In this document: positions 33,621-44,740 of the stretch, piece after piece | How the letters are laid out: each line of letters opens with the position of its first letter | Position numbering within the stretch: position 1 is the first letter of the stretch | Source: Aphrocallistes beatrix | Lineage: Eukaryota; Porifera; Hexactinellida; Sceptrulophora; Aphrocallistidae | Reading direction: 5' to 3' | DNA length: 64,000 bases | NCBI GenBank assembly: GCA_963281255.1 | Contig: OY725495.1 | Coordinates: 434,001-498,000, forward strand | Program-made: the position numbers and the translations under genes | Notes under the pieces: generated by a model | What the model saw: only the letters and a program-made list of their open reading frames with translations | Told to the model about the DNA's origin: nothing | Databases searched by the model: none

Positions 33621-36600
33621 ATGACAGCAGATGTCTTGGTTGGAGATTTAGTATGGGCAGATACTGGGGAAGGGTATCTACTTCCTGGGAAAGTTAAGAG
33701 CAAAGGAAATGAACATTTCATCATTGAATCTAGCGGAAAAGAACACACTATAAAGTTATCACAAAATGTGAAAAAGCGCGATCTAATCCCTGAAAAAGGC
33801 ATGGAAGATATGATAAAACTCTCTCAACTACATGAAGGCTCAATGGTTTACAACTTGAAACTGCGCTATAAGCGCAATCACATATACACTTACACTGGCA
33901 GCATTCTCATTGCTGTGAACCCATACCACATGTTCGATATTTATAATGTTGAAACTGCCAGAACTTATGAAGGACAGCTGTTAGGCGCTCTACCCCCACA
34001 CATTTTCGCCATCGCTAATTCTGCATACATGCATATGAACGCGTATCGAGATTGCCAATGTCTAGTTGTGAGTGGTGAGAGCGGTGCTGGTAAAACTGAA
34101 ACGACAAAGTTAGTGTTACAGTATTTAGCCATTATTAACAAGTCCACGCATAATATAATAACTGAAAAAATACTTGAGGCAACCCCAATCCTTGAATCTT
34201 TTGGAAACGCTAAAACTATTCGTAATGATAACTCGAGTCGATTTGGGAAATACACCGAAGTTTTTTTCGATAAACAAGGCTGTATCGAGGGAGCTAAAAT
34301 ATCTGACTACCTCCTCGAGAAATCTCGGATAGTGTTCCATGCAGATGAAGAACGTAATTATCGCGTGTTCTACGAAATCCTATCAGGTCTACCGAAAGAG
34401 CAATTGGATAAGCTAGGTCTAACTTCCGCCGAGAAATACTTTTACCTCAATCAGGGTATGTGTATGCAGTTTGATGGGAAAGATGATAGTGAGGATTTTC
34501 TAAGGTTGAATGAAGCTATCGATTTCATTGGAATACAGAGTATGGAAAGAGACGGTGTGTTTCAATTACTGGCTAGTATCTTGCACCTTGGGAACATCTG
34601 TTTCCGATCTAGGAGCAGTGAAGATAATACGGCTCTATTCAAAAGTATGGAAGCATTAGATATCTGCTGTTCACAGTTACAGGTTAGTAAGGATAGGCTT
34701 AAACTTGCTTTAACTAATAAACGTACGGTCACAAGAGGCGAGGAGTTCCATACCCCTTTCACTGTTGAGCAGGCTTTAGATGCTAGAGATGCCCTGGCCA
34801 AAGCTCTCTATTCCCATCTCTTCAACTGGCTCGTTATGAAGATTAACAGTATTGTGTACGTATCGAATTCGAAATATTCTGCTTCTATTGCTGTCTTGGA
34901 CATATTTGGGTTCGAAATGTTTCAGATCAACAGTCTAGAACAGTTGTGTATTAACTATGCTAATGAGCAGCTTCAGTTTTATTTCAACCAGTACATATTC
35001 CATCTTGAACAAGAGGAGTATATGAAAGAGAAGATCGACTGGAAAACTATCGAATTTCGCGATAATCAATCCTGTATCGACATGATATCAAAGTATCCCA
35101 GCGGTCTCTTACACATTCTCGATGATGAGAGTCATTTCCCAAAAGGAACTGATGAATCTTTCCTCAACAAATGTCATCATGAACATGGCCAACATTCCAA
35201 TTACATTCACCCGAAGCAGAAAGTTCTTGTGTTCGGTGTTCGGCATTACGCAGGCAGTGTCTGGTATAATGTTGAATATTTCCTGGATAAAAATAGAGAT
35301 GTGTTGAGGATAGATTTTGTCAACATTCTCCAGGATTCAAAGCTTGAACTTATTTCAAATATTTTCAAAAATGAAAATTGTACTCAACCGAATCAAACTC
35401 TGTCTGGTACTGCCACGCGAAAACGAATGCCGACTGTTGCTGCGAAATTTAACTCCTCTTTAAATTCATTAATAGAAACAATGAAAAAGTGTCACCCCTA
35501 TTTCGTGCGTTGTATTAAACCGAATGATGATAAATCTCCAATGAAATTCATTGAGAAATTAGTGTTGGAACAGTTGAGATACTCCGGAATGCTTGAGACA
35601 GTTCGAATTCGTAAATCTGGCTACCCTGTCCGCTTAGACTTTGAAAACTTCCTTACTAGATTCCATTTTTTGTCAAGAAATAAGGAAAAGTTACGGGAAT
35701 TCCCCGCTAAAGAAGCGGTTGCACACATTTTAAAATCGATCGCTGCGACAGGTTTCCAAATCGGACGTAGCAAAGTGTTCCTCAGAGAAACGACGGAATT
35801 ATATTTAGAGAAGAACAAATTGAGAGAAATTCAAATTAAATGCATTATCATTCAGAAATATGTGAAAGGATATTTAACTAAAATCGCATATTTGAGGATG
35901 AAGGGTTCAATCCAGATTTTGCAGTGTTCTGTAAGAGCTTTTCTAGCCAGAAAACGTTTCCTAAAACTCAAACATTGCGCGTTACTCTTCCAGTCATGTT
36001 TCAGAATGAAAAAGGTAAGAGAACGGTACTTGGTGCTTGTTCAGGAAAAGCGTCGTTCTGACAGAGAGAAGATACAGAAGCAAGCTCTAGTGAGAGCTGA
36101 ACAAGTTGCTTTGGCGCTCAGTCGACAGAAAAAACACTCAGAAGTTCTTACGAATCAACGAATTTCGCCGCAACAGGTAAACGAAGTTGATGATTCGAAT
36201 TTCGTGTTTCCGCCGCCTCCTCCCCCTTTATATGCCAATCAAGAATTTCAAGGCATCGATATCTCATCTCTACTGGATGAAATTAACAAACTGTGGAAAC
36301 ATCCGCATATACACAAGGATCTAACACATTTAGACCCGAGTCATGTTGCTCAAATCATCGATGTTCCTTTCAAACTTCAAGACCTCCCAAGAGCAGTTGA
36401 TAAGTGCCCTTTTTCTAAGTATGCCACTGCCTTCTTCCAGGAAGACCGAGAGTTTATTATGATCAAAAATAAAGTTCCTGTATCCTTTCTCAAGTTAAGT
36501 CCGTCTATTGACAAAGATGCTAAAGTCCTATTCCTTTTAGTTCAAGAATTTCTAACCAATACTTCATTAACATTTCAAGATGAGATAACCTTTGGGAACT

Positions 36601-39600
36601 TTATCATCCACAAAGCCATCACATCCACACAATTGCAAGAAGAGCTCGTAGTGCAATTATGCAATCAAACCTGGTGCAATTACAACGAAGAGCAACTAAG
36701 CAGAGCTTGGATACTTATTGCACTTTGCCTATGCTCATTTCCACTATCAAAAGAGTTGCATCCTTTTATGGTGAACTATGTTTCAAATTACGCTTATGAT
36801 GGTTATAAAGCATATTGCCAATATAGGTTATTACGAGTTAATTCTGATAGCCATATACCACGTAGCTACCCCCCATGTCTGCTAGAATGGAGGTCGGCAA
36901 AGGAATTCAACACCATAACGCTTAAAGTTGAGTATACAGATATCATCAGGTCAGGGAAATCTAATATAATTAGCATTGATTCATGGTCCAAAGGTTACGA
37001 AGTAGGAGCTGCCTTGATAAAGTCTCGTGTATCATCGAAGGTGACTGTCACCAAAGGCTGGAGTTTGATGGTACAAGATGACTTTCAACGTATTGAAATT
37101 CCCTCGTATGCATATTTGTTAGATCCTCTATCACTCCTCGAATTGCCACCTTACTTTTCAAAACAGATCAACACGCCTTATCTGTTTTCATGGACTGGAG
37201 TTAAACCAAGGAATTTCCCTACAACAATTGATGGGCAGGTTACACCCAGTAAGTTGCATAATGATAAAGTTTCAACCTACCTTGACAATATATTCGATCC
37301 CATTTTCAGTGACCCTGATAATAGGAGTTTACGCCATTCTCTCTCAAGCCAGGATTATCAGCTGATGTCACCGATTGTGATGACTGCAGACTTGAAAGAT
37401 AATTTGCCTCCAAAACCAATTTCCCCTATCTTCAAATATCCTAAAATAGAAACAACTCCAGCAACGTACACAGATCCAACTTGGCATTTTACACTGAGGA
37501 AAGAATATTTTATTCCTGGAGAGGATATTGATAATCCTATTATACTCGATTTACTATTTTTTCAAATCCTTCAAGATGTTTTCTCAACTCTGTGTCTCAG
37601 GATCTCTCCCAAAGAGCGGCAAAACATGCTTGAGATGTTCAGGGAATATAACATCACTCTCTTCAATTCAGAATCTAGCATTGCTGTGAAGAAATCCATT
37701 ATAAACGCAGCTCGCACCTGGCAATGCTATTTCTTTGCGATATTCCCGGTCGCAGGTGTAGGTACAGCTGCGAGATTCACTCACATTGGAATTGGACACG
37801 TGAATGTTATAATGATCAAACAGCCATCTGAGGGAGAACATTTGCAAGTACTGGACGTCTATGAGTTTAATAATATCCACGAATGTTCTAATCTTAACAA
37901 TAAACTATTCAAACTTTGCATTGGTAAAGCGAAAGAACTCCAATTCGTATCCGAGTTTGCGTTGCAAATATCTGAACTAATAAACGACCAAATCTCATTA
38001 CTTGAAGCAGACTATCGATTCGTTCTAGCGACAAAGGATTACATTACAGAAGAGAAAAGTTTGCTTTCATTCACCAAGGGTACTGTTATCAAATTAGTCA
38101 TAAAGCGCGATTTAGATCCCGGATGGCTATACGGAGAATTCGGTGATCAAAAGGGTGCATTTCCTAAGGAACTCATTGTCCCCATCCTGGGAGAGGAACC
38201 CACTCAGGTCGCTGTGGAAAGAGCAGAATACCAAAATGACAAACGGCTGAGTCTCCTCCCGTCCATCACTGAAGAGGAGGATCGAACTAAGTCGGTCGTC
38301 GACCTGATGGTGACCCAGATGCCTGAGGAGAACGGAGGAGAGTGTAGGAGAGCCCCGCTCCTCATTAGACGCTCCTCGAAAATATTTTCACGGAGAGGCA
38401 GTTCGTCTCTCAGATGGGCTATGACTGAATTTGCTGCGAAACATTTCCGCTTTGGAAAGGAACGCTTCGAATTTGAGAAAAAATTCGGCTCTTCTATAAG
38501 AGTTAAAAAACAAACATTGACCGGGACGATTCGAGATAAATTTGGCGTAAATCGAATTAAACCCTCTGTTGATCATTTCAGTATAACTCGATTGTTCACA
38601 CACACAAAAACACCAATAGAATCGAGTTTACTCCGGCTTGATCCAACTGACATCAATTTGAATCGATTAGCTGTCGAATGCTTCCTGCTCATAATGGTCT
38701 ACATGGGGGACTATATGAGTAAAGGCAGGAAAGAGGATGAAATATTGTGTTTCCTCCTGAAGTCTGGGTTAGATAATGAAGAATTGCGCGATGAGATTTT
38801 CTGTCAGCTCATTAAGCAAACAACTAGCAATAACAGCCACAAAGAGGATAGCTGTGGGAGAGGTTGGCGATTGATGTACTTATGCACTTCTTTCTTTCCT
38901 TGCACCAATCAAATATTATCTTACTTATTACAGCATTTTCAAGTTATCTCCGATGATACGATGAGTTTGTTTCATGGAATCGCTACTCATTGCCTCATAG
39001 CACTCAGAAAAGTGAGCAGAGTTGGGCCAAGACAAAATCCTCCAGGAACAGGTGAACTAAGCGCGCTTTTAATCGGGAGATATTCTAAACATATCTGCAT
39101 TTCCCTCCCTGGCAATCTGAGTAAAGTTGTCAAGATCTACAGTCATACAACGGTGCATGATATTCTGCTCAGCATTTGCGAGGAGATGGGAATTACCAGC
39201 GGAACTCTTGTTAAAGAATTTTCGTTATTCATAGATTTTGGTGAGAAAACTCAAATTCTACCATTAGAACCGGGTGAATACGTGTTTGATGTAATGGCCA
39301 TGATAGAAAAGGAGTCTCTAGGATATCAGTTCTATTTAAAACGTTCTATATGGTTCCATCCGTTGAAGTTGAATAACCCCCTTCTAGTTGCTGTTGCTTA
39401 TCACCAAGTTCTGAAAAACTACTTGAAAGGGAATATAATTGTGATGGACGAGAGTGGCAATATTGTTCCCACATTCCTCGATAAGGTGTTACTAATCGCT
39501 GCCTTACAACACAAGGCTACTGGCAACCCACATCCCCCAGAGAGACAGGAGATGGCTAAAATTATCCCCAAATGTATAATGCGGTCTTTGACACCTCAGG

Positions 39601-40031
39601 AATGGATCAAAGGTGTTAGGGATAAATTCCAAGATGTGTTTGATGTGAATGAAGTCAAGGCGAAAATTGATTTAGTTTATCATGCTGGTACTCTCCCACA
39701 TGCAGGATCAGCTTTTTTCCGCATTTTTGACGTTTCTGACCAAAGAATTTCCGGTGAGTGCCTTCTAGCTATCAATAAATTCGGTGTTCACTTTCTGGAC
39801 ATCACTACGCATCGTTCAATATTCTCCTACGCACTCCAAGATGTAGTCTCCACACGGAAAGTTCGTTCACATGATGGAAGACAGTTTCTTGATATCAAGT
39901 TCGGGAATCTAATGGTACAACGAATTATTCGATGTGAGACCCCACAGAACCATGAGATCGGCCCCATCATCAGGCAATACGTCAAATTCCATATGCAATC
40001 TGCTGTAGTCAAAGTTACAGAAATTATCTAA
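33621..40031 (+). CDS. MYO15: Unconventional myosin XV
   Basis: Intronless, 2136 residues. Motor domain (about 60-730) with P-loop GESGAGKT (152-159) and the NDNSSRFGKY switch region; IQ motifs (about 735-805); a Pro run (863-871); MyTH4-1 and first FERM-like region (about 900-1250); a second FERM-like block beginning WHFTLRKEYF; SH3 (about 1464-1524); MyTH4-2 (about 1599-1800); FERM (about 1823-2130). Class XV rather than VII is supported by YLDNIFDPIF in the linker, the LRKE...LDLLFFQIL block and THTKTPIESSL in MyTH4-2, all of which match vertebrate MYO15A in order. The long N-terminal extension of the mammalian protein is absent. The family carries cargo to the tips of actin protrusions. 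A start-proximal ATTAG ends 1 nt before the ATG. Confidence 0.93.
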   Translation: MTADVLVGDLVWADTGEGYLLPGKVKSKGNEHFIIESSGKEHTIKLSQNVKKRDLIPEKGMEDMIKLSQLHEGSMVYNLKLRYKRNHIYTYTGSILIAVNPYHMFDIYNVETARTYEGQLLGALPPHIFAIANSAYMHMNAYRDCQCLVVSGESGAGKTETTKLVLQYLAIINKSTHNIITEKILEATPILESFGNAKTIRNDNSSRFGKYTEVFFDKQGCIEGAKISDYLLEKSRIVFHADEERNYRVFYEILSGLPKEQLDKLGLTSAEKYFYLNQGMCMQFDGKDDSEDFLRLNEAIDFIGIQSMERDGVFQLLASILHLGNICFRSRSSEDNTALFKSMEALDICCSQLQVSKDRLKLALTNKRTVTRGEEFHTPFTVEQALDARDALAKALYSHLFNWLVMKINSIVYVSNSKYSASIAVLDIFGFEMFQINSLEQLCINYANEQLQFYFNQYIFHLEQEEYMKEKIDWKTIEFRDNQSCIDMISKYPSGLLHILDDESHFPKGTDESFLNKCHHEHGQHSNYIHPKQKVLVFGVRHYAGSVWYNVEYFLDKNRDVLRIDFVNILQDSKLELISNIFKNENCTQPNQTLSGTATRKRMPTVAAKFNSSLNSLIETMKKCHPYFVRCIKPNDDKSPMKFIEKLVLEQLRYSGMLETVRIRKSGYPVRLDFENFLTRFHFLSRNKEKLREFPAKEAVAHILKSIAATGFQIGRSKVFLRETTELYLEKNKLREIQIKCIIIQKYVKGYLTKIAYLRMKGSIQILQCSVRAFLARKRFLKLKHCALLFQSCFRMKKVRERYLVLVQEKRRSDREKIQKQALVRAEQVALALSRQKKHSEVLTNQRISPQQVNEVDDSNFVFPPPPPPLYANQEFQGIDISSLLDEINKLWKHPHIHKDLTHLDPSHVAQIIDVPFKLQDLPRAVDKCPFSKYATAFFQEDREFIMIKNKVPVSFLKLSPSIDKDAKVLFLLVQEFLTNTSLTFQDEITFGNFIIHKAITSTQLQEELVVQLCNQTWCNYNEEQLSRAWILIALCLCSFPLSKELHPFMVNYVSNYAYDGYKAYCQYRLLRVNSDSHIPRSYPPCLLEWRSAKEFNTITLKVEYTDIIRSGKSNIISIDSWSKGYEVGAALIKSRVSSKVTVTKGWSLMVQDDFQRIEIPSYAYLLDPLSLLELPPYFSKQINTPYLFSWTGVKPRNFPTTIDGQVTPSKLHNDKVSTYLDNIFDPIFSDPDNRSLRHSLSSQDYQLMSPIVMTADLKDNLPPKPISPIFKYPKIETTPATYTDPTWHFTLRKEYFIPGEDIDNPIILDLLFFQILQDVFSTLCLRISPKERQNMLEMFREYNITLFNSESSIAVKKSIINAARTWQCYFFAIFPVAGVGTAARFTHIGIGHVNVIMIKQPSEGEHLQVLDVYEFNNIHECSNLNNKLFKLCIGKAKELQFVSEFALQISELINDQISLLEADYRFVLATKDYITEEKSLLSFTKGTVIKLVIKRDLDPGWLYGEFGDQKGAFPKELIVPILGEEPTQVAVERAEYQNDKRLSLLPSITEEEDRTKSVVDLMVTQMPEENGGECRRAPLLIRRSSKIFSRRGSSSLRWAMTEFAAKHFRFGKERFEFEKKFGSSIRVKKQTLTGTIRDKFGVNRIKPSVDHFSITRLFTHTKTPIESSLLRLDPTDINLNRLAVECFLLIMVYMGDYMSKGRKEDEILCFLLKSGLDNEELRDEIFCQLIKQTTSNNSHKEDSCGRGWRLMYLCTSFFPCTNQILSYLLQHFQVISDDTMSLFHGIATHCLIALRKVSRVGPRQNPPGTGELSALLIGRYSKHICISLPGNLSKVVKIYSHTTVHDILLSICEEMGITSGTLVKEFSLFIDFGEKTQILPLEPGEYVFDVMAMIEKESLGYQFYLKRSIWFHPLKLNNPLLVAVAYHQVLKNYLKGNIIVMDESGNIVPTFLDKVLLIAALQHKATGNPHPPERQEMAKIIPKCIMRSLTPQEWIKGVRDKFQDVFDVNEVKAKIDLVYHAGTLPHAGSAFFRIFDVSDQRISGECLLAINKFGVHFLDITTHRSIFSYALQDVVSTRKVRSHDGRQFLDIKFGNLMVQRIIRCETPQNHEIGPIIRQYVKFHMQSAVVKVTEII

Positions 40032-40185
40032 TTTTAGGTCAATTAACTGAGTTATTTTAAAGTTGAGGTAATATTTAACTTCGTGTTCATACTATTATGA
40101 AATATTTTCTTGTTCCAAATTTTTTAATTAACTTTATTATCTGATGGCTTTTTGAAACTCTTCTAAACTTTCATTAGCATTTAAA

Positions 40186-41694
40186 ATGGCTTCGAATTCA
40201 TATCACAGTTACGGACGAAACACTCGACAAATTCCATCACCATCATTACCACCTGAACCCACCATAATGGAACTCATACAAAAACAACTTAAAGTTACAG
40301 AAAGTGGAACTATTGATTCTCCTCCTCCTCAAATCCCAATAATATATAGCGGGAAATATGTTAGTGCTAGGCCCAAGGAATGGATGCGCTTTGGTACCTT
40401 AATACAACCCAAAGAAGATGTGAACCAAAAAGAACCATCGCTGAATACTTGTGAAACGAAAGTGATCAAGGAAGCCGAAGATAAAAATACCAAAGCTAAC
40501 ATAAAAGCGATTCCTTTAGATGATAAAGGTAAACAAAATGATGCCACACAAAACTCTTCTGATTTATTTGTCAACATCAATGACCCCTGGTGCCTAATTA
40601 CCGTAGGGATTCAAGGCTCTGGAAAGTCACACACTGTAATGCATTTGGTTGAGAACTGTTGTATGAACTTTCCAGGCAGAAATTTCCTTCACAATAAGAT
40701 GACTACGCTTATATGTCATTACGATCCTGACCTTAGAAATTACTGTGAAGCTGCTACTCTAGCATTACACGACTCATCGAATGTACATATCATTGTCCCT
40801 CCTGATGTGTATTTTGATCGTAAAAAATTCTACTCAGACTTACCACGCGTGAAAATACACCCGCTTCTATTCAATTTTCGTAACTTATCAGTTGAGCATA
40901 TGCGTAAACTAATGACAGTAGAAGCTGGTGACAATATTCTCTATATGAATGTGTTGAAAAATACGCTTCGCAAGCATCAGAAAGAGGGTACTCAATTCAG
41001 TAGCATTAGAGAGTTAGAAAATGAACTCCTTAAAAAGGATCTGCAGAAACAACAGATAGCTCCTCTGAAACAGAGAATCACATTGCTCCAGTCGCTACTA
41101 GCAGGTGAACAGGAAAACGAAAAGGTAAAACAAGACGCACAGTCTAATAAGACATTTTTAGAAGATATTCGGAGTTTATTCAAAGAGAAAGGAGCTGTCA
41201 TTATCTTAGATCTCTCGAACCCGTTCATGGATCAAGGGGAAGCTTGTGGCGTTTTCAACATTCTAGTCGACATGTTCGTACAATGTCCCGTGGATCATGG
41301 TAAAGTACTTTGTTTCGATGAGGCGCACAAATTCTTGAGCAAATCCAATGAACTAGCTAACACTATAATCCTCACAGCTAGGGAATTACGTCATCACGGG
41401 ATACGACTGTTGGTTTCAACTCAGAATCCAGATGTACTGCCTGATGAGTTGATGGAACTTTCTAGCCTAGCTGTACTCCATCAAATATTCTCACCAAGAT
41501 GGATTCATTACCTTAAAGCGAGATACCCGATTAGTGATTCGGTTGGGAAACAGTTAGAGGGACTAGGTATAGGTCAAGCTGTCGTCTACTCACCACGAGC
41601 AGCCATCAACTCCCCATCAATTGGATCTGAGTGTACTCTCATTAAGATTTTGCCGCGTAAATACAACTCTTCTGGAAGTAAACTTAACAGTTAG
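40186..41694 (+). CDS. HerA/VirD4-like P-loop ATPase
   Basis: 502 residues, intronless, beginning 154 nt after the myosin XV stop. The N-terminal 120 residues are low complexity. Then come Walker A, GIQGSGKSHT (141-150), and Walker B with CFDEAHKFL (DEAH at 378-381). These are followed by RELRHHGIRLLVSTQNPD, a typical sensor/arginine-finger region of the FtsK-HerA superfamily. The layout (LKQRI..LQSLLAG, VIILDLSNPFMD, ELMELSSLAVLHQIFSPRW) is what I associate with a large family of uncharacterised P-loop proteins that is common in fungi. Function unknown; hexameric DNA- or RNA-pumping is only inferred from the superfamily. No membrane segment is seen. Confidence 0.7.
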   Translation: MASNSYHSYGRNTRQIPSPSLPPEPTIMELIQKQLKVTESGTIDSPPPQIPIIYSGKYVSARPKEWMRFGTLIQPKEDVNQKEPSLNTCETKVIKEAEDKNTKANIKAIPLDDKGKQNDATQNSSDLFVNINDPWCLITVGIQGSGKSHTVMHLVENCCMNFPGRNFLHNKMTTLICHYDPDLRNYCEAATLALHDSSNVHIIVPPDVYFDRKKFYSDLPRVKIHPLLFNFRNLSVEHMRKLMTVEAGDNILYMNVLKNTLRKHQKEGTQFSSIRELENELLKKDLQKQQIAPLKQRITLLQSLLAGEQENEKVKQDAQSNKTFLEDIRSLFKEKGAVIILDLSNPFMDQGEACGVFNILVDMFVQCPVDHGKVLCFDEAHKFLSKSNELANTIILTARELRHHGIRLLVSTQNPDVLPDELMELSSLAVLHQIFSPRWIHYLKARYPISDSVGKQLEGLGIGQAVVYSPRAAINSPSIGSECTLIKILPRKYNSSGSKLNS

Positions 41695-42111
41695 TAATTG
41701 AGTATTGTTTTCTTGAAATGATTTAGATAATTAATTTTTGGTAGTTTCTGCTCTAGGTATTGCCTAGGATAATTATTTGTTTCACTAGAAGAGTTTATGT
41801 AGTAAAATTTAATTTCTATATTTAGATTTTTTAATGCAGGATAAGCAGACTTATATCATAGTTGCATATTAATTGGGTCATATTATATACTTTAACTTAA
41901 TTAAATACAATTGTGTCATGAATACTAATTGCAATGCTCTAATACAAACTTCCTGTTACATTGATAAGAATCTAATACGTCAGAGATCAGCTCCGTCCAA
42001 GCATTCTTCGGTTTATTCATATATACGTATTTATAAGTGATGTTAGTAACAAAGCTAATCAATGATGCTGATTTAATTGTGACTAGTGGTCATTTGATTA
42101 GCCTTATTATA
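41695..42111. other. Intergenic between ATPase and POP4
   Basis: 417 bp of AT-rich sequence between two + strand genes. An acceptor-like ATTAG ends 10 nt before the chosen POP4 start. No other feature recognised. Confidence 0.45.
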
Positions 42112-42735
42112 ATGGCATCATCATGTCATTCTGTTGGTAAAAAGAATGAGCTATTGGAAGACTTCATATCCAAATATTGTAGGACATCAGATCTCTCTAA
42201 AGACGACATAACTAAATTGCGTTATCAGGCCATATTGTTTGAGAAACCTTTATCTGAAAAAAAGAAACTTAAAAAGCCCAAAAAGCTAACGAACAGGCAG
42301 AAAATCATCAAAAGCATCGGTGAAATACCGAATGAATCGATTACATACAGCACTTTCACCCCTATGAATAAATTATGGAAAGAATACACCGCTGAAGTGC
42401 TAGGAAACGTACCTAAAACCCCGACGCACGGCCAAACTATGTCTCTCTGTCAGAAATTGGTCAAGTTGGACTATCATGGCTGCATTATAACAGTGCTCGA
42501 TTCTAAATGTAGCTCCTACGTCGGCCATACTGGTATCGTTATGCGGGAAACTCAAAACACATTTACTATTGTGAATGCGAACGATAAGAGAAAGACTATT
42601 CCCAAAAGAAATAATATTTTCGCATTTAAATTTAGCGGCATGATGTTTAAGCTGTATGGAAATAATTTCAGAATTCGGCCAAGTTTGCGCTGCTCAAAAC
42701 GTTTTAAAGATAAAACTACCACCGATTTTGATTAG
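42112..42735 (+). CDS. POP4: Ribonuclease P/MRP protein subunit POP4 (Rpp29)
   Basis: 207 residues from the ATG at 42112. An in-frame ATG at 42040 exists, but the inner one has a better context (A at -3, G at +4) and lies 10 nt after an acceptor-like ATTAG. Family landmarks: Lys-rich middle; then YHGCIITVLDSKCSSYVG, GIVMRETQNTF, KTIPKRNNIFAF, LYGNNFRIRPSLRCSKRFK. This is the Sm-like barrel of Rpp29. The family binds RNase P RNA and assists tRNA 5' processing and, in RNase MRP, pre-rRNA processing in the nucleus. Length is near the human 220. Confidence 0.93.
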   Translation: MASSCHSVGKKNELLEDFISKYCRTSDLSKDDITKLRYQAILFEKPLSEKKKLKKPKKLTNRQKIIKSIGEIPNESITYSTFTPMNKLWKEYTAEVLGNVPKTPTHGQTMSLCQKLVKLDYHGCIITVLDSKCSSYVGHTGIVMRETQNTFTIVNANDKRKTIPKRNNIFAFKFSGMMFKLYGNNFRIRPSLRCSKRFKDKTTTDFD

Positions 42736-43650
42736 CTTATTTTCAAAACATTTACTTAATTTTTTGATATCTTATTCAACCTCATCTGATTTAGGGGACT
42801 TTTCTATGAAATTCGAGTTGTAATCATTTCATTTATCAGCAATGATGTATGGTGCGATGGGCGGACTGATTTGTGCTGAGAATAGCACTCGACTGAGCTG
42901 ATAATTAATTATTTTCTACAAATCAACGCAATCTAGATACTATTTATATATACTATGAAATTCACACTTATTTATCTGCATAGCCGTGATGGAGGTGAAT
43001 GATGACTTCGTGGACTGATTTTTTAAAAAAATATTATCTCGATGTGATTCTAATCAGATGTCTGTGGCTAATGTGATTTTACTTTCCCTCTCAATGCTTA
43101 GATTACGCTTGTACTTTTGCTTCAGCGACAAAGAGATAGGATGACTAAGCTCAACTTTTCGGAGCTTGATATTTGTTTGGATCATAACAGGAATCAGCCT
43201 CTATAGGTGGAGCATTTGGAAAACTAGCATACTAATAATAATTACACATTTGAATTCCTTTGTTTTAATTTTAAATATCTTTAGGGTTGTAAAAAGTATG
43301 TATGCTTGCGAAGTTACAAGTCTCGCAAACCTCAATGATCCCAATTATTTTGTAAATTTAAATAATTTATAAACCGGCATTCAACTCTTTGAGTTCATGT
43401 GATCAGCAAATTAAATATTCGTTCTCAACCAGACTCAGGATGCATGATGTTAGATATATTGGTCAATAATGGTTCAATATCTGTAATAAGTTGAAATAAC
43501 CGAATTTCTAGAATCCAAATCTGTTCTACACCCTAACACAGCTCTAAAAATTAGGATTAAATCGTGAAATTTAGCCAGCTGTTGTTATTAAGCACTGGAT
43601 ATATTTATTTGCTCATTATATCATTATCTTGACATATCCTCCATCTTATA
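42736..43650. other. Intergenic, no gene recognised
   Basis: About 0.9 kb between POP4 and the MITE/mariner pair. Short AT-rich open frames only. Nothing recognised. Confidence 0.5.
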
Positions 43651-44107
43651 CACCAACCGGACAAAAGTATTTCAACACTTGATTCTTTCCCATACAAATA
43701 ATAAGGGCAATACGTTCAAATTCAGAGAGATACTAAAAATCTGATTTCAGATTCGAAATCTAGACATCCGAATTAGCCATAGTTGAACATAACTAATAAA
43801 TTACTCAACTCAATGAACAATCTTATCAGCCTGAGCCACCATAGGTAATTCATTGCCATCATGTATAGTGGTCAAAATGGGTGTATGTGGCATAAGGTGG
43901 CACTGATTGATAATTACAAAAAGTTAGGAATGAATGATTAATTAGAAAAATTAACCTGTGACTAATTTGAATGGTATTATTCGAATCTGGAATCCGATTA
44001 GCTGTATCCCATACCGTTTAGAAGTAACCCTCTTCATGAATAGACCCATTTTAGTATTATTTGTATGGGAAAGAATCAAGTGTTGAAATACTTTTGTCCT
44101 GTTGGTG
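43651..44107. mobile_element. Tc1-like MITE with long terminal inverted repeats
   Basis: 457 bp with about 50-bp terminal inverted repeats that differ at only one base. Each begins CACCAAC and contains GGACAAAAGTATTTCAACAC, the style of Tc1-like ends. TA borders on both sides (43649-43650 and 44108-44109). No transposase remains inside. Near-identical ends indicate a recent insertion. Confidence 0.88.
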
Positions 44108-44109
44108 TA

Positions 44110-44740
44110 CATACTACGGGCATTCGATAAGTTCTGATCAAGACACTGTAAAACATTTAAAATACACAAGTTGCTAATGTTTTATTTTTTCAAAATACTC
44201 CCCACGATTATCGATACAGCGTTGTAAACGTTCTAACCATTGTACAAATACTTTTTTATATAGTCCTCTGGAGGTACAAGGTTTAGATACTGGAAAATTG
44301 CCGAACCCAGTGCTTCATTTGTGTCGAAATAACGACCAGAAAGGTACTCTTTTAGCTTCGGGAATAAATAAAAGTCACAAGGAGCTAGGTCTGGACTGTA
44401 GGGTGGATGCTCAAGTTCAACCATCCCCATGCTTGCAATTTTGGCTTTGACCTGCTTGGTTTTGTGAGGGCGGGCATTATCGTGCAATAATTTCAACTCC
44501 TTTGCTCCAGTACTAGGTCTTCGTTTAAATAGTCGTTGTTCAACTTCACGAAGACACTGGTTACTATTGAAATTCCCTGTAATGGTTTGTCCTTTTGGAA
44601 CTATTATCTGAGCAATTGGGCCAAAAACTGGATTTTAGGTAATTGATAAAATAAACATATTCTATGAGCGAATTATAGTACTAGTGCAATCTAGTAATGC
44701 TATCTAATAATGATCAGAACTTATTGAACGCCCGTAGGAG
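44110..44740 (-). mobile_element. Internally deleted mariner element
   Basis: Terminal inverted repeats share GGGC(A/G)TTC(G/A)ATAAGTTCTGATCA, with TA at 44108-44109 and 44741-44742. Between them, on the - strand, is the C-terminal part of a mariner transposase: HDNARPH, then HPPYSPDLAPCDFYLFPKLK. The second and third catalytic Asp are separated by 34 residues (D34D, the mariner signature). The first Asp and the DNA-binding half are absent. The frame ends early at about 44233, while the expected C-terminal phrase WLERLQRCIDNRGEYF is readable in another frame. Length about 630 bp against about 1.3 kb for intact elements. Non-autonomous. Confidence 0.9.

Noticed and set aside
42037-42111. Longer N-terminus for POP4
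   Set aside because: The upstream ATG has poor context and lies before an acceptor-like site; the protein family begins near the inner ATG.
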